A stretch of DNA of 64,000 nt from Paeniglutamicibacter psychrophenolicus (GTDB lineage: Bacteria; Actinomycetota; Actinomycetes; Actinomycetales; Micrococcaceae), in assembly GCF_030812255.1 (NCBI RefSeq), contig NZ_JAUSSH010000017.1, positions 1 through 64,000 on the forward strand. Direction: 5' to 3'. Shown here piece after piece: positions 42,821 to 51,502 of this stretch; positions within the stretch are counted from its first letter, which is position 1; every line of letters begins with the position of its first letter. The position numbers and the translations under genes were made by a program. The notes beneath the pieces are model-generated. The model worked only from the letters and a program-made list of their open reading frames with translations. It was not told the origin of the DNA and made no database searches.

Positions 42821-44398
42821 ATGACCACTCCATCTTCAGCCTCGGGCGTAAAACCCGCTTCGGCAAGTCGAGAGACTTTCTCAACTCGCAAACTCTTCAT
42901 TCTCTCGGCCATCGGCTCCGCCGTCGGCCTGGGGAACATCTGGCGCTTCCCGTACATCGCCTATGACAACGGCGGCGGCGCCTTCCTGATCCCGTATTTG
43001 GCGGCGCTTCTGAGCGCCGGCATTCCGCTGCTCTTTCTTGACTACGCCATCGGACACAAGTTCCGCGGTTCGGCGCCGCTGGCCTACAGGCGCCTGCACC
43101 GCGGTGCGGAGGTCCTGGGCTGGTGGCAGGTGCTGGTGTGCTTCATCATCGCCATCTATTACGCGGTGATCATCGCATGGGCTGCCATGTACACCTGGTT
43201 CTCGGTCACCAAGGCCTGGGGGGACGACGCGGCCGGCTTCCTGATGGGGGACTTCCTGAAAGTCGCCGACGTCCCGGGGGTGAAGCTCGAGTATGTTCCG
43301 GGTATCTTCTGGCCGCTGCTGGTGGTCTGGATCGTGACCATCGTGATCATGGTTGCGGGCGTGCGCAAGGGCATTTCGCGGGCCAACGGCATCTTCCTCC
43401 CGCTGCTGGTGGTCATGTTCGTGCTGCTCGTGGTGCAGTCACTGTTCCTGCCCGGCGCAATTGACGGACTGAACGCCTTCTTCACTCCGAACTGGGAAGC
43501 CCTGGGCGACCCGGGCGTGTGGGCCGCCGCCTACGGCCACATCTTCTTCTCCCTCTCGGTGGCCTTCGGCATCATGATCACCTACTCCTCGTACCTCAAG
43601 CGCAAGACCGACCTCACGGGCTCCGGCATGGTCGTCGCGTTCGCCAACTCGGGGTTCGAGATCCTTGCCGGCATTGGCGTTTTCGCGGCGCTGGGCTTCA
43701 TGGCCCAGGCCGCCGGCAGCGCCATCGACGAGGTGGCCACGGCCGGCGTCGGGTTGGCGTTCATCGCCTTCCCGACCATCGTCTCGGAGGCCCCGTTCGG
43801 TGCGTTGATGGGCGTGCTCTTCTTCGGCTCGCTGGTCTTCGCCGGCATGACCTCGCTGATCTCCATCCTGGAGGTCATCGTGGCGGCCGTGCAAGACAAG
43901 TTGGGCTGGAGCCGCATCGCCTCGGCACTTGCCGTGTGTGTTCCGGTCGCGGTGATCTCCACCGTGCTCTTCCCGACGGTGACCGGACTGTACCTGCTGG
44001 ACACCTTCGACGCCTTCGTCAACAGCTTCGGCATCCTCGCCGGCGCGTTGGTGGCCGTGGTGCTGATCTCCTGGGTGTTCCGCAAGCTCCCGACGCTTTC
44101 GGTGCACCTCAACCGGTCCTCCTCGATCAAGATGCGTCGCACCTGGATGGTACTGGTCGGAGTCGTCGCACCGCTGGCCTTGGCCTACATGCTCTACAAC
44201 GAGTTTGTCACCAAGATCACCGAGCCCTACGAGGGCTACCCGGTGGAGTTCCTGGCCATTTACGGGTGGGGCATGGCCGGAGCCCTCGTCATCGTCGCGG
44301 TCATCCTGACGCTCGTGCCCTGGAGCCGGAAGTCCAAGGTCGACGACCCCGAATACGCGGCGATTGCCGCACGTGAAAATGAGGAAACAACACCATGA
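42821..44398 (+). CDS. NSS-family sodium-dependent amino-acid transporter (MetP-like)
   Basis: A 525-residue neurotransmitter:sodium symporter homologue. The helix-1 sodium/substrate motif is SAIGSAVGLGNIWRFPYIAYDNGGGAFLIPYL (quoted in parts: GNIWRFPYIAYDNGGGAF). Eleven to twelve helices are seen. The gene overlaps (ATGA) a 45-residue small-subunit gene, as in the methionine/alanine importer MetPS of Corynebacterium. The neighbouring pucR and gabT genes raise GABA as an alternative substrate. Confidence 0.9.
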   Translation: MTTPSSASGVKPASASRETFSTRKLFILSAIGSAVGLGNIWRFPYIAYDNGGGAFLIPYLAALLSAGIPLLFLDYAIGHKFRGSAPLAYRRLHRGAEVLGWWQVLVCFIIAIYYAVIIAWAAMYTWFSVTKAWGDDAAGFLMGDFLKVADVPGVKLEYVPGIFWPLLVVWIVTIVIMVAGVRKGISRANGIFLPLLVVMFVLLVVQSLFLPGAIDGLNAFFTPNWEALGDPGVWAAAYGHIFFSLSVAFGIMITYSSYLKRKTDLTGSGMVVAFANSGFEILAGIGVFAALGFMAQAAGSAIDEVATAGVGLAFIAFPTIVSEAPFGALMGVLFFGSLVFAGMTSLISILEVIVAAVQDKLGWSRIASALAVCVPVAVISTVLFPTVTGLYLLDTFDAFVNSFGILAGALVAVVLISWVFRKLPTLSVHLNRSSSIKMRRTWMVLVGVVAPLALAYMLYNEFVTKITEPYEGYPVEFLAIYGWGMAGALVIVAVILTLVPWSRKSKVDDPEYAAIAARENEETTP

Positions 44399-44532
44399 CA
44401 CCCATCGCCATCACCATGTTGGTCATCGCCCTGCTGACCATTTGGGGCGGGCTCGCGCTCTCCCTGGTCAACCTGTCCCGGCACCCCGAGGACGAGGGCA
44501 ACCTGCCCGAAGACATCGCGCCGGAACTCTAG
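44395..44532 (+). CDS. MetS-like small subunit of the NSS transporter
   Basis: A 45-residue protein: one membrane helix (IAITMLVIALLTIWGGLALSL) followed by an acidic tail NLSRHPEDEGNLPEDIAPEL. This matches MetS-type small subunits that are required for activity of the MetP transporter. The ATG overlaps the stop of the large subunit and GAGGAAAC lies six bases upstream. A strong hairpin follows 21 bases after the stop. Confidence 0.85.
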   Translation: MTPIAITMLVIALLTIWGGLALSLVNLSRHPEDEGNLPEDIAPEL

Positions 44533-44553
44533 TTCCGACAAGCCGCACCGCAC

Positions 44554-44596
44554 GCGGGCCCGTGCCCCGGGAACAGACCCCGGGGCACGGGCCCGC
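44554..44596 (+). terminator. Terminator of the NSS operon
   Basis: An 18-bp perfect stem (44554-44571 with 44579-44596) with a seven-base loop, entirely GC-rich. No T run, so possibly of the L-shaped actinobacterial type. Confidence 0.85.
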
Positions 44597-44807
44597 GCCC
44601 GTATCGGGGCCGGTGCTGCGCTGTGCAACTGCACTGCGCCGCGGGAACGGAACTGTGCCAAATTCACTGGCGGGCGCCGAACGCCACAACATAGGCTTCG
44701 AGGTAGAGAACACCACCACATCACCGGGTCTCCCCGCGCGCCTTCGTCGCCATTGCCGCCGCACGGCGCAACCAGGGGAACCCGGCCCGGGAAAGGACTG
44801 AACGTTC

Positions 44808-46148
44808 ATGGCCATCACCTACCGCATTGAACAAAAACGACAGATCAACGGCGCATTCCCCGGACCGAAGTCGGTGGCGCTGGCGGCACGCCGCACCAAC
44901 GCCGTCGCCGCCGGCGTGGCCTCCGCCCTGCCGGTGTACGTCGCGGATGCCGACGGCGGCATCATCGTCGATGTCGACGGCAACTCGATCATCGACCTGG
45001 GCTCAGGCATCGCCGTGACGTCCGTGGGTGCCTCAAATGAGAAGGTCGCCGCAGCGGTCGCGGCCCAGGCCGCCAGCTTCACCCACACCTGTTTCATGGT
45101 CACACCGTACGAGGGATACGTCGAGCTGGCCGAGAAGCTTGCCGAAATCACCCCGGGCACCCACGCCAAGAAGGCCGTCTTCTTCAACTCCGGTTCCGAG
45201 GCCGTGGAGAACGCCATCAAGGTTGCCCGCGTGGCCACCGGCCGCCAGGCGGTTGTCGCCTTCGACCACGCCTACCACGGCCGCACCAACCTCACCATGG
45301 GCCTGACCGCCAAGGCGGCCCCATACAAGCGCGGCTTCGGCCCGCTGGCACCGGAAATCTACCGCATGCCGATGAGCTACCCGTACCGCGAGGAAAACCC
45401 GAACATCTCGGGCAAGGAAGCCGCCGAGCGCGCCATCCTGGCCATGGAGAAACAGATCGGCGGCGACCAGATCGCAGCCATCATCATCGAGCCGATCCAG
45501 GGCGAGGGCGGCTTCATCGTCCCGGCCGAGGGCTTCCTGGGCCGCATTGCCGAGTGGGCCAAGGAGCAGGGCATCGTCTTCGTCGCCGACGAGGTGCAGG
45601 CCGGCTTCTGCCGCGCCGGTGCCTGGTTCGCCTCCGACCTCGAAGGGATCGTCCCGGACATCATCACCGTGGCCAAGGGCATTGCCGGCGGCATGCCGCT
45701 GTCGGGCATCGTGGGACGCGCCGAACTGCTCGACTCGGTCCACCCCGGCGGGCTGGGCGGCACCTACGGCGGCAACCCGGTTGCCGTCGCCGCAGCACTG
45801 GAAACCATCAAGTACATGGAAGAGCACGACCTTGCGGCGCGCGCCCGCGAGATCGAAGAGCAGTTCTTCACCCGCATGCGCAAGATCGCTTCCGAGGTGT
45901 CGGTCATCGGTGACATCCGCGGCCGCGGCGCCATGGTCGCCATCGAGCTGGTCAAGGCCGGGGGCACCGAGCCGGATGCGGAGATCACCAAGAAGATCGC
46001 CGCCGACTGCCTGGCCGCCGGAGTGCTGATCCTCACCTGCGGCACCTACGGCAACGTCATCCGCCTGCTGCCGCCGCTGGTCATCGGCGACGAGCTGCTG
46101 GCCGAGGCCTTCGAGGTCCTCGAGGGTGCGATCCGCGCCAACGCCTAG
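44808..46148 (+). CDS. gabT: 4-aminobutyrate aminotransferase
   Basis: A 446-residue class III PLP aminotransferase converting GABA and 2-oxoglutarate to succinate semialdehyde and glutamate. The PLP Lys is in ITVAKGIAGGMPLSGIVGRA; FNSGSEAVENAIKVAR and EPIQGEGGFIVPAEGFL are also typical. AAAGGA lies ten bases ahead of the ATG. The semialdehyde dehydrogenase gene (gabD) is not in the window. The upstream gap of 211 bp after the NSS terminator should hold its own promoter. Confidence 0.95.
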   Translation: MAITYRIEQKRQINGAFPGPKSVALAARRTNAVAAGVASALPVYVADADGGIIVDVDGNSIIDLGSGIAVTSVGASNEKVAAAVAAQAASFTHTCFMVTPYEGYVELAEKLAEITPGTHAKKAVFFNSGSEAVENAIKVARVATGRQAVVAFDHAYHGRTNLTMGLTAKAAPYKRGFGPLAPEIYRMPMSYPYREENPNISGKEAAERAILAMEKQIGGDQIAAIIIEPIQGEGGFIVPAEGFLGRIAEWAKEQGIVFVADEVQAGFCRAGAWFASDLEGIVPDIITVAKGIAGGMPLSGIVGRAELLDSVHPGGLGGTYGGNPVAVAAALETIKYMEEHDLAARAREIEEQFFTRMRKIASEVSVIGDIRGRGAMVAIELVKAGGTEPDAEITKKIAADCLAAGVLILTCGTYGNVIRLLPPLVIGDELLAEAFEVLEGAIRANA

Positions 46149-46176
46149 CCCAGGGGCTGGCGCCACACCACGAAAT

Positions 46177-46220
46177 GGACCGATCCGGTCGTCCAGGGCA
46201 CTGGACAACCGGATCGGTCC
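46177..46220. terminator. Bidirectional terminator between gabT and rarD
   Basis: Two nested stems: GGACCGATCCGGT with ACCGGATCGGTCC (46177-46189, 46208-46220), enclosing GTCCAG/CTGGAC (46191-46196, 46201-46206). CTTT follows on the plus strand. The genes on both sides converge here. Confidence 0.9.
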
Positions 46221-46295
46221 CTTTCCCTGGTCCCGTATCCGGGTGCCCCGGATCCGCCACGACGGCCACGCCGAAATCCCGGGTGCGGAAGCCGG

Positions 46296-47255
46296 CTAGG
46301 AAACCCGTGTCGGGGTGAGCCTGCGCGGCAGTCGGGCCATGTCGATGCACAGCATGGCCACCGCGACCCAGACCAGTGCAAAACCAATCAGCCGCTCCAC
46401 CGGCATGGGTTCATTAAAGACCACCAGGGCCACGATGAACTGCAGGATCGGGGCCAGGAACTGCAAGGTCCCCAGCGTCGTCAGCGGCAGGCGTCGTGCC
46501 GCGGCCCCGAAGAGCAGCAACGGGACGGCGGTGATGATTCCGCTGGCGGCCAGCAGCCAGAAGTGTGCCGGCCCGGCGGAAAGAACGGTGTCGTTGTTCG
46601 AGGCAACCAACCAGATTAGGAACCCCAGGGCGGGGAGGGCGAGGATCGCCGTTTCCATGCTCAGGGACGTCAGCGCCGTGGCGGTGCGGCCCACGCGGTT
46701 CTTCACAAAGCCGTAGAAGCCGAAGGAAAATGCCAGGATCAGCGCGATGTAGGGGACGTTGCCGTAGGCAAAGGTGAGCGTGATGACCGCTGCCAGCCCG
46801 AACCCGATGGCCACCCACTGCAGCTTGCGCAGTTTTTCCTTCAGGAAGATCACGCCCAGGGCAATGGAGACCAGCGGGTTGATGAAGTATCCCAGCGCCG
46901 CCTCCGCCGCGTGCCCGTTGAGCACCGCATAGGTGTAGGTCAACCAGTTCACCGCGATGAGCACCGAGGCCACCGACAGGCGAACCATGGCCCGGCGGTC
47001 ACGGCCCAGCGTGAGGAACCGGCCCCAGTTCCTGGTCACGCTCAACAGGATCGCGCAGAAAACCAGCGACCAAACGATGCGGCTGGCAACGATCTCCCAG
47101 GGGGAGGCCAGCGCGATGGTCAGGAAGTACAGCGGCAGCAGTCCCCACAGGCCGTACGCACCCAAGCCCTGGATCAGGCCCGCCGTGCGTTCGGCGGCTG
47201 GCCCGCCAGCGCCGGCCGTGGCGGTGGTCGTGGCCGTGGACGGGGTTTGGGTCAT
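46296..47255 (-). CDS. rarD: EamA-family permease RarD
   Basis: A 319-residue drug/metabolite-transporter superfamily protein with ten helices and RarD-specific segments: GLGAYGLWGLLPLYFLTIA, ASRIVWSLVFCAILL, NWLTYTYAVLNGHAAEAALG and FINPLVSIALGVIFLKEKLR. The N-terminal 25 residues are a Thr/Ala/Gly-rich cytoplasmic extension. Function is export or uptake of a small metabolite; RarD was named for chloramphenicol sensitivity. Confidence 0.9.
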   Translation of the reverse strand: MTQTPSTATTTATAGAGGPAAERTAGLIQGLGAYGLWGLLPLYFLTIALASPWEIVASRIVWSLVFCAILLSVTRNWGRFLTLGRDRRAMVRLSVASVLIAVNWLTYTYAVLNGHAAEAALGYFINPLVSIALGVIFLKEKLRKLQWVAIGFGLAAVITLTFAYGNVPYIALILAFSFGFYGFVKNRVGRTATALTSLSMETAILALPALGFLIWLVASNNDTVLSAGPAHFWLLAASGIITAVPLLLFGAAARRLPLTTLGTLQFLAPILQFIVALVVFNEPMPVERLIGFALVWVAVAMLCIDMARLPRRLTPTRVS

Positions 47256-47612
47256 GATCGACTCAACAGGGCGTGCATCGTTTCCATTCCGGGCGCGCGA
47301 TCCCGTCGGGGATTCGCGCAGGTCTTGGGGCGGTCGGGCGCCGGTTCACGATGCTCACGGGTAGCATGGGTGTCTGGCGTCGTGTTGGGGCATGGTTTGC
47401 CCCTTCCAGGTGAGCCTATCGCGGGCCCGCGCCCGCCGGAGGCCCGGCGGCAGTGTCGGAACGTGCTGATTGCCCACCGCAAGCCGGGGCTGACCGCCCA
47501 GGGCGTGAGCATCCCCACAATGGTTCACGTTCGGCCACCGGCGCCAATTAGACTAGTTGGGTGTGCGCTATTTGCGCGGTCCAGTGATCATTCTCCGGAA
47601 GGAACCCCCCTC
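47256..47612. other. Divergent interval before fprA
   Basis: About 355 bases between the divergent rarD and fprA genes. I see no gene. TAGACT at about 47551-47556 could be a -10 for fprA. The open plus-strand frame from 46911 into fprA has no coding character upstream of the GTG at 47613. Confidence 0.5.
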
Positions 47613-49010
47613 GTGTCCGATTCAGCAGTACGCCCGCTCCGTGTCGCCATTATCGGGGCAGGTCCGGCGGGAGTCTATGCTGCCGACATCCTCACCAAGG
47701 CGGAGCGCGAGTTCGAGGTCAGCATCGACCTGCTCGACGCCTACCCGGCCCCCTACGGTTTGATCCGCTACGGCGTCGCCCCGGACCATCCGCGCATCAA
47801 GGGCATCGTCAATGCCCTGCACAAGGTGCTTGACCGCGGCGACATCCGCTTCCTGGGCAATGTGACCTACGGCCGGGACCTGACGCTGCGCGACATCCGC
47901 GACATGTACGACGCGGTCATTTTTGCCACCGGCGCCATCAAGGACGCCCGCATGGACATCCCGGGAATCGAGCTTGAGGGATCCTTCGGCGCGGCCGACT
48001 TCGTCTCCTGGTACGACGGCCAACCGGATGTGCCGCGCACCTGGCCGCTGGAGGCCAAGCAGATCGCGGTGCTGGGCAACGGCAACGTGGCCCTGGACGT
48101 GGCCCGCGTGCTCTCCAAGCATGCCGAGGACCTCCTCGTCACCGAAATCCCCGACAACGTCTTCGAGGGCCTGAAGGCCTCGCCCGTCACGGACGTGCAC
48201 ATCTTCGGCCGCCGCGGTCCGGCGCAGGTGAAGTTCACCCCGCTGGAACTGCGCGAGCTGTCCCACAGCCGCGATGTGGACATCGTGCTCTATCCCGAGG
48301 ACTTCGAGTTCGACGAGGCCTCCGACGCCCTGATCAAGTCCAACAACCAGGTCAAGACGATGGTCAACACGCTGACCAACTGGATCGTCGAGGAGCAGGA
48401 CACCGGCGCCTCGCGCCGCCTGCACCTGCACTTCCTGCACAACCCCGTCGAGATCATGGGCGAGGACGGCAAGGTTGCCGGCATCAAGTTCGAGCGCCAG
48501 GAACTCGACGGCACCGGCAACGTGCGCGGCACCGGCGAGTTCATCGACTACCCGGTCCAGGCCGTCTACCGCGCCATTGGCTACCTCGGCTCGGAACTGG
48601 CGGAGCTCGAATTCGACGAACGCCGCGGTGTCATTCCCAACGAGGGTGGGCGTGTGCTTGACGCCGCCGGCACCCACGTTCCGGGTCTCTACGCCACGGG
48701 TTGGATCAAGCGCGGCCCCGTCGGCCTGATCGGCCACACCAAGGGCGATGCCCTCGAGACCATCGGAAACCTGCTCGAGGACCGCCTTTCGCTGCCGGTG
48801 GCAAGCCACCCGGGCGAGGACGAGATCATCAAGCTGCTGGAATCCCGCGGCGTTGAGTACACGACCTGGGACGGCTGGAAAAAGCTGGACGCACACGAGA
48901 TTTCCCTGGGTACCGCGGCCTCCCCGGCACAGACCTCAAACGGTCCGGTTGACCGTGCCCGCGTGAAGGTTGTGGAGCGCGAGGACATGGTCAAGATTTC
49001 CCGCGGTTAG
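47613..49010 (+). CDS. fprA: Ferredoxin-NADP reductase (FprA/adrenodoxin reductase type)
   Basis: A 465-residue FAD enzyme moving electrons between NADPH and ferredoxin. FAD site: IIGAGPAGVYAADIL (residues about 14-28); family motif YGLIRYGVAPDHPRIKGI; NADPH site VLGNGNVALDVARVLSKH; and the C-terminal ATGWIKRGPVGLIGHTKGDA. The GTG start has GGAAGGA upstream. Useful partner for P450s, Fe-S assembly or desaturases; none of these is adjacent. A strong terminator begins 11 bases after the stop. Confidence 0.95.
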   Translation: MSDSAVRPLRVAIIGAGPAGVYAADILTKAEREFEVSIDLLDAYPAPYGLIRYGVAPDHPRIKGIVNALHKVLDRGDIRFLGNVTYGRDLTLRDIRDMYDAVIFATGAIKDARMDIPGIELEGSFGAADFVSWYDGQPDVPRTWPLEAKQIAVLGNGNVALDVARVLSKHAEDLLVTEIPDNVFEGLKASPVTDVHIFGRRGPAQVKFTPLELRELSHSRDVDIVLYPEDFEFDEASDALIKSNNQVKTMVNTLTNWIVEEQDTGASRRLHLHFLHNPVEIMGEDGKVAGIKFERQELDGTGNVRGTGEFIDYPVQAVYRAIGYLGSELAELEFDERRGVIPNEGGRVLDAAGTHVPGLYATGWIKRGPVGLIGHTKGDALETIGNLLEDRLSLPVASHPGEDEIIKLLESRGVEYTTWDGWKKLDAHEISLGTAASPAQTSNGPVDRARVKVVEREDMVKISRG

Positions 49011-49021
49011 ACTGTATAGCG

Positions 49022-49070
49022 CAAGGGCCTGTGTTTTCCGAAGTAGCGGAGAACATGGGCCCTTGTTTTT
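49022..49070 (+). terminator. Terminator of fprA
   Basis: CAAGGGCC at 49022-49029 pairs with GGCCCTTG at 49058-49065; an inner stem TCCG/CGGA extends it. TTTTT follows immediately. Confidence 0.92.
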
Positions 49071-49342
49071 GCCTGGTTCCAGAGGGTTCCCGGCAGCCGT
49101 GGAAGCGCCCGTACGTCCACTGGCACCGGCTCGACATCCAGATGCAGGCCCTGTCCGGGGACGCCACGGCTTTCCAGCATCAGCTCGCGCTCCAAGCCCG
49201 ACGCATCGAAACCGCGGGAAGGGCGCAGCTCCCCTTCAACGAGCAGGGACCCGTTCTCCGTCGAGGGGACACCGGTGCCCGGGACCGCGTTGGTGCTCCG
49301 GGCGACCCGGGCCGCGCCGCGCGAACGTGGATGCCGCCTGGG
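49071..49342 (-). pseudogene. Possible decayed coding segment
   Basis: The minus-strand frame here has actinobacterial codon bias (third positions mostly G/C) and reads plausible protein such as ENGSLLVEGELRPSRGFDAS and GLERELMLESRGVPGQGLHL, ending through the fprA terminator. No convincing start, ribosome site or family is seen, and the upstream part is Arg-rich and shadow-like. It may be a gene remnant or a chance reading. Confidence 0.3.
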
Positions 49343-49374
49343 CCAGGTGCCCTCAAGGACCGGAGGGCACCTGG
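49343..49374. terminator. Hairpin downstream of katA (outer)
   Basis: A 12-bp perfect stem (CCAGGTGCCCTC with GAGGGCACCTGG) with an eight-base loop. It lies next to a second hairpin and probably reinforces termination of katA. Confidence 0.65.
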
Positions 49375-49378
49375 AAAC

Positions 49379-49421
49379 GGCTCGGCCCGGCCTCCCCACC
49401 GGGGGGAAGCCGGGCCGAACC
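49379..49421 (-). terminator. Terminator of katA
   Basis: A 13-bp stem with one mismatch (49379-49391 with 49409-49421) extended by inner CCCC/GGGG pairing. It begins 30 bases after the katA stop on the minus strand. Confidence 0.8.
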
Positions 49422-49450
49422 GGTATTACTTGGTGGATGCCAGGGGCGGG

Positions 49451-50947
49451 TTAGGCCTTGCCGGCCATTTCTGCTGCACCGTCGGTGGAGCCCACAACGC
49501 CGGCTGCGTAGCCGTCGCGCAGGAGCGCACCGAGGTTCGCATCGACGTTGCCCCAGTACTGGAAGAAGCGCTCACGGATGTCATCACGGGTGATGCCGTT
49601 GGCCTGGCCCAGCAGGGTTGCGTGGAAGCGTTCCTTCGACTCGGCGCTGTAGACGTCGCGGTACAGCGTGCCTGCCTGGCCGAAGTCGGAGTCCTCGGAG
49701 CGCAGGGTCTGCGCGGCGCGCACCAACTCGCCGTCGTTCTCCCAGCTGCCTTCGGCGGCACGGGTCGGATCGGCTGCCGGTCCACCGTAGGAGTTCGGGG
49801 TGTAGACGCGCGCATCGGTGTCGTTGAAGTGGTACTGCATGCTGCCTTCGTGCATGTAGGTGGTCACCTTGGACGCGTGCGGCTGGTTCACCGGCAGCTG
49901 GTTGTAGTTGGTGCCGATGCGGTTGCGCTGGGCATCCGGGTAGGAGAACACGCGGGCCATCAGCATCTTGTCGGGGCTGATGTCGATGCCCGGGACCAGG
50001 TTCGACGGCGAGAAGGCTGCCTGCTCGATCTCGGCGAAGAAGTTGCGCGGATTGCGGTTCAGCGTGAAGTGGCCAACCGGGATCAACGGGTAGTCGGCGT
50101 GCGGCCAGACCTTGGTGATGTCGAACGGGTTGAAGCGGTAGGTCTTGCCCTCTTCGTACGGCATGATCTGCACGGAGACGTCCCAGGTCGGGAAGTTTCC
50201 GGCCTCGATGTTCTCGTACAGGTCGCGGCGGTAGTAGTCCGCGTCGGAGCCGGCAAGCTTCTCGGCTTCCTCGTTGGACATGTTGTGCACGCCCTGGCGG
50301 GAGTGGAAGTGGTACTGCACCCAGAAGCGCTCGCCCTCGGCGTTGATCCACTGGTAGGTGTGCGAGCCGTAGCCGTTCATCTCGCGCCAGGAGGTCGGCA
50401 GGCCGCGGTCGCCCATGACGTAGGTGACCTGGTGGGCCGACTCCGGGGAGAGGGTCCAGAAGTCCCACTGCATGTCGGCGTCACGCAGGGCGGAGCCGCC
50501 CAGGCGCTTCTGCGAGTGGATGAAGTCCGGGAACTTGATGCCGTCGCGGATGAAGAACACCGGGGTGTTGTTGCCCACGACGTCGTAGTTGCCCTCGGTG
50601 GTGTAGAAGCGAAGTGCGAAGCCACGCACGTCGCGCCAGGTGTCGGGGGAGCCCTGCTCGCCGGCAACCGAGGAGAAGCGCAGCAGCGTCTCGGACTTGG
50701 CGCCCGGCTGGAAGACGGCCGCGCGGGTGTACTTGGAAACGTCTTCGGTGACAACGAACTCGCCGAAGGCGCCGCCGCCCTTGGCGTGGGGGTTGCGCTC
50801 CGGCACGCGCTCGCGGTTGAACGAGGCCAGCTTTTCGACCAGGTAGCGGTCGTGGAGGGCGGTGATGCCGTCCGGACCGGCGGTCAGCGAGTGTGCGTCG
50901 CTTGCGACCGGGGCACCGGACTGGGTGGTGGTGAAGTTCTCGCTCAA
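49451..50947 (-). CDS. katA: Catalase (small-subunit, haem b)
   Basis: A 498-residue monofunctional catalase. The distal His region reads [18 protein letters not shown], the haem-ligand Tyr lies in [16 protein letters not shown], and [20 protein letters not shown] is typical. The start is TTG at 50947, seven bases after AAGGAG; no ATG with a ribosome site exists nearby. The gene follows the Fur-family gene on the same strand, 55 bp away, so peroxide-responsive co-regulation is likely. Confidence 0.96.
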   Translation of the reverse strand: MSENFTTTQSGAPVASDAHSLTAGPDGITALHDRYLVEKLASFNRERVPERNPHAKGGGAFGEFVVTEDVSKYTRAAVFQPGAKSETLLRFSSVAGEQGSPDTWRDVRGFALRFYTTEGNYDVVGNNTPVFFIRDGIKFPDFIHSQKRLGGSALRDADMQWDFWTLSPESAHQVTYVMGDRGLPTSWREMNGYGSHTYQWINAEGERFWVQYHFHSRQGVHNMSNEEAEKLAGSDADYYRRDLYENIEAGNFPTWDVSVQIMPYEEGKTYRFNPFDITKVWPHADYPLIPVGHFTLNRNPRNFFAEIEQAAFSPSNLVPGIDISPDKMLMARVFSYPDAQRNRIGTNYNQLPVNQPHASKVTTYMHEGSMQYHFNDTDARVYTPNSYGGPAADPTRAAEGSWENDGELVRAAQTLRSEDSDFGQAGTLYRDVYSAESKERFHATLLGQANGITRDDIRERFFQYWGNVDANLGALLRDGYAAGVVGSTDGAAEMAGKA

Positions 50948-51002
50948 GAGATTCTCCTTCTGTGTGGGTTGGTAACTCTTCTGCCGGAGTCCCGGAGCGC
51001 AG

Positions 51003-51431
51003 CTAGGCGGCGCCGGTCTTCCTGCAGTCTTCACAGATGCCCTGGTAAAGGACATCAGCAATCTGGATTTCCATGCCGTGGTTGTCCGAGGGGGTCAGGC
51101 AGGGGGCATGGCCCACCGCGCATTCCACATCCTCGATCCGGCCGCAGCTGGTGCATATGGCATGGTGGTGGTTGTCGTTCACGCGGGTCTCATAGAGGGC
51201 CGGTGAGTGCGGGGGACTGAAGCGGCGCAGCAAGCCCTGCTCCGTCAGATCATTAAGCACGTTGTAGACGGACTGGATGGAAACGTCGGGCAACTCGTGG
51301 TGGACCGCTTCGACAACCTTCTCCGCCGAGGAGTGCGGGTGTTCGTCCAGGACCTCGAGCACGGCAAGGCGGCCGCGGGTAACCCGCAGGCCGAGGTCCC
51401 GCATCTGTGCCGAATAGTCCATGTGATCCAT
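51003..51431 (-). CDS. Fur-family regulator (peroxide type)
   Basis: A 142-residue Fur/PerR-type protein with winged helix ([39 protein letters not shown]) and metal sites: [17 protein letters not shown] plus ICEDCRK supplies two CxxC pairs for structural zinc. Regulators of this type upstream of a catalase gene (furA-katG, catR-catA in other actinomycetes) act as peroxide sensors. AAGGGGG lies just ahead of ATG 51431; ATG 51422 is an alternative. TTGACATATTCAA in the promoter is a candidate operator. Confidence 0.9.
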   Translation of the reverse strand: MDHMDYSAQMRDLGLRVTRGRLAVLEVLDEHPHSSAEKVVEAVHHELPDVSIQSVYNVLNDLTEQGLLRRFSPPHSPALYETRVNDNHHHAICTSCGRIEDVECAVGHAPCLTPSDNHGMEIQIADVLYQGICEDCRKTGAA

Positions 51432-51445
51432 TCCACCCCCTTATT

Positions 51446-51458
51446 TTGAATATGTCAA
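51446..51458 (-). promoter_or_regulatory. Fur-type operator/-35 of the fur-katA operon
   Basis: On the minus strand TTGACATATTCAA combines a consensus -35 (TTGACA) with an imperfect TTGA/TCAA inverted repeat, recalling the single site ahead of actinobacterial furA genes. It lies 15-27 bases upstream of the start codon, so a repressor here would sit close to the transcript start. Confidence 0.55.
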
Positions 51459-51502
51459 GATAGCGGTCGTTTCGGCGTGGCGCCTGTGGCTAGACTCGAT
51501 TC

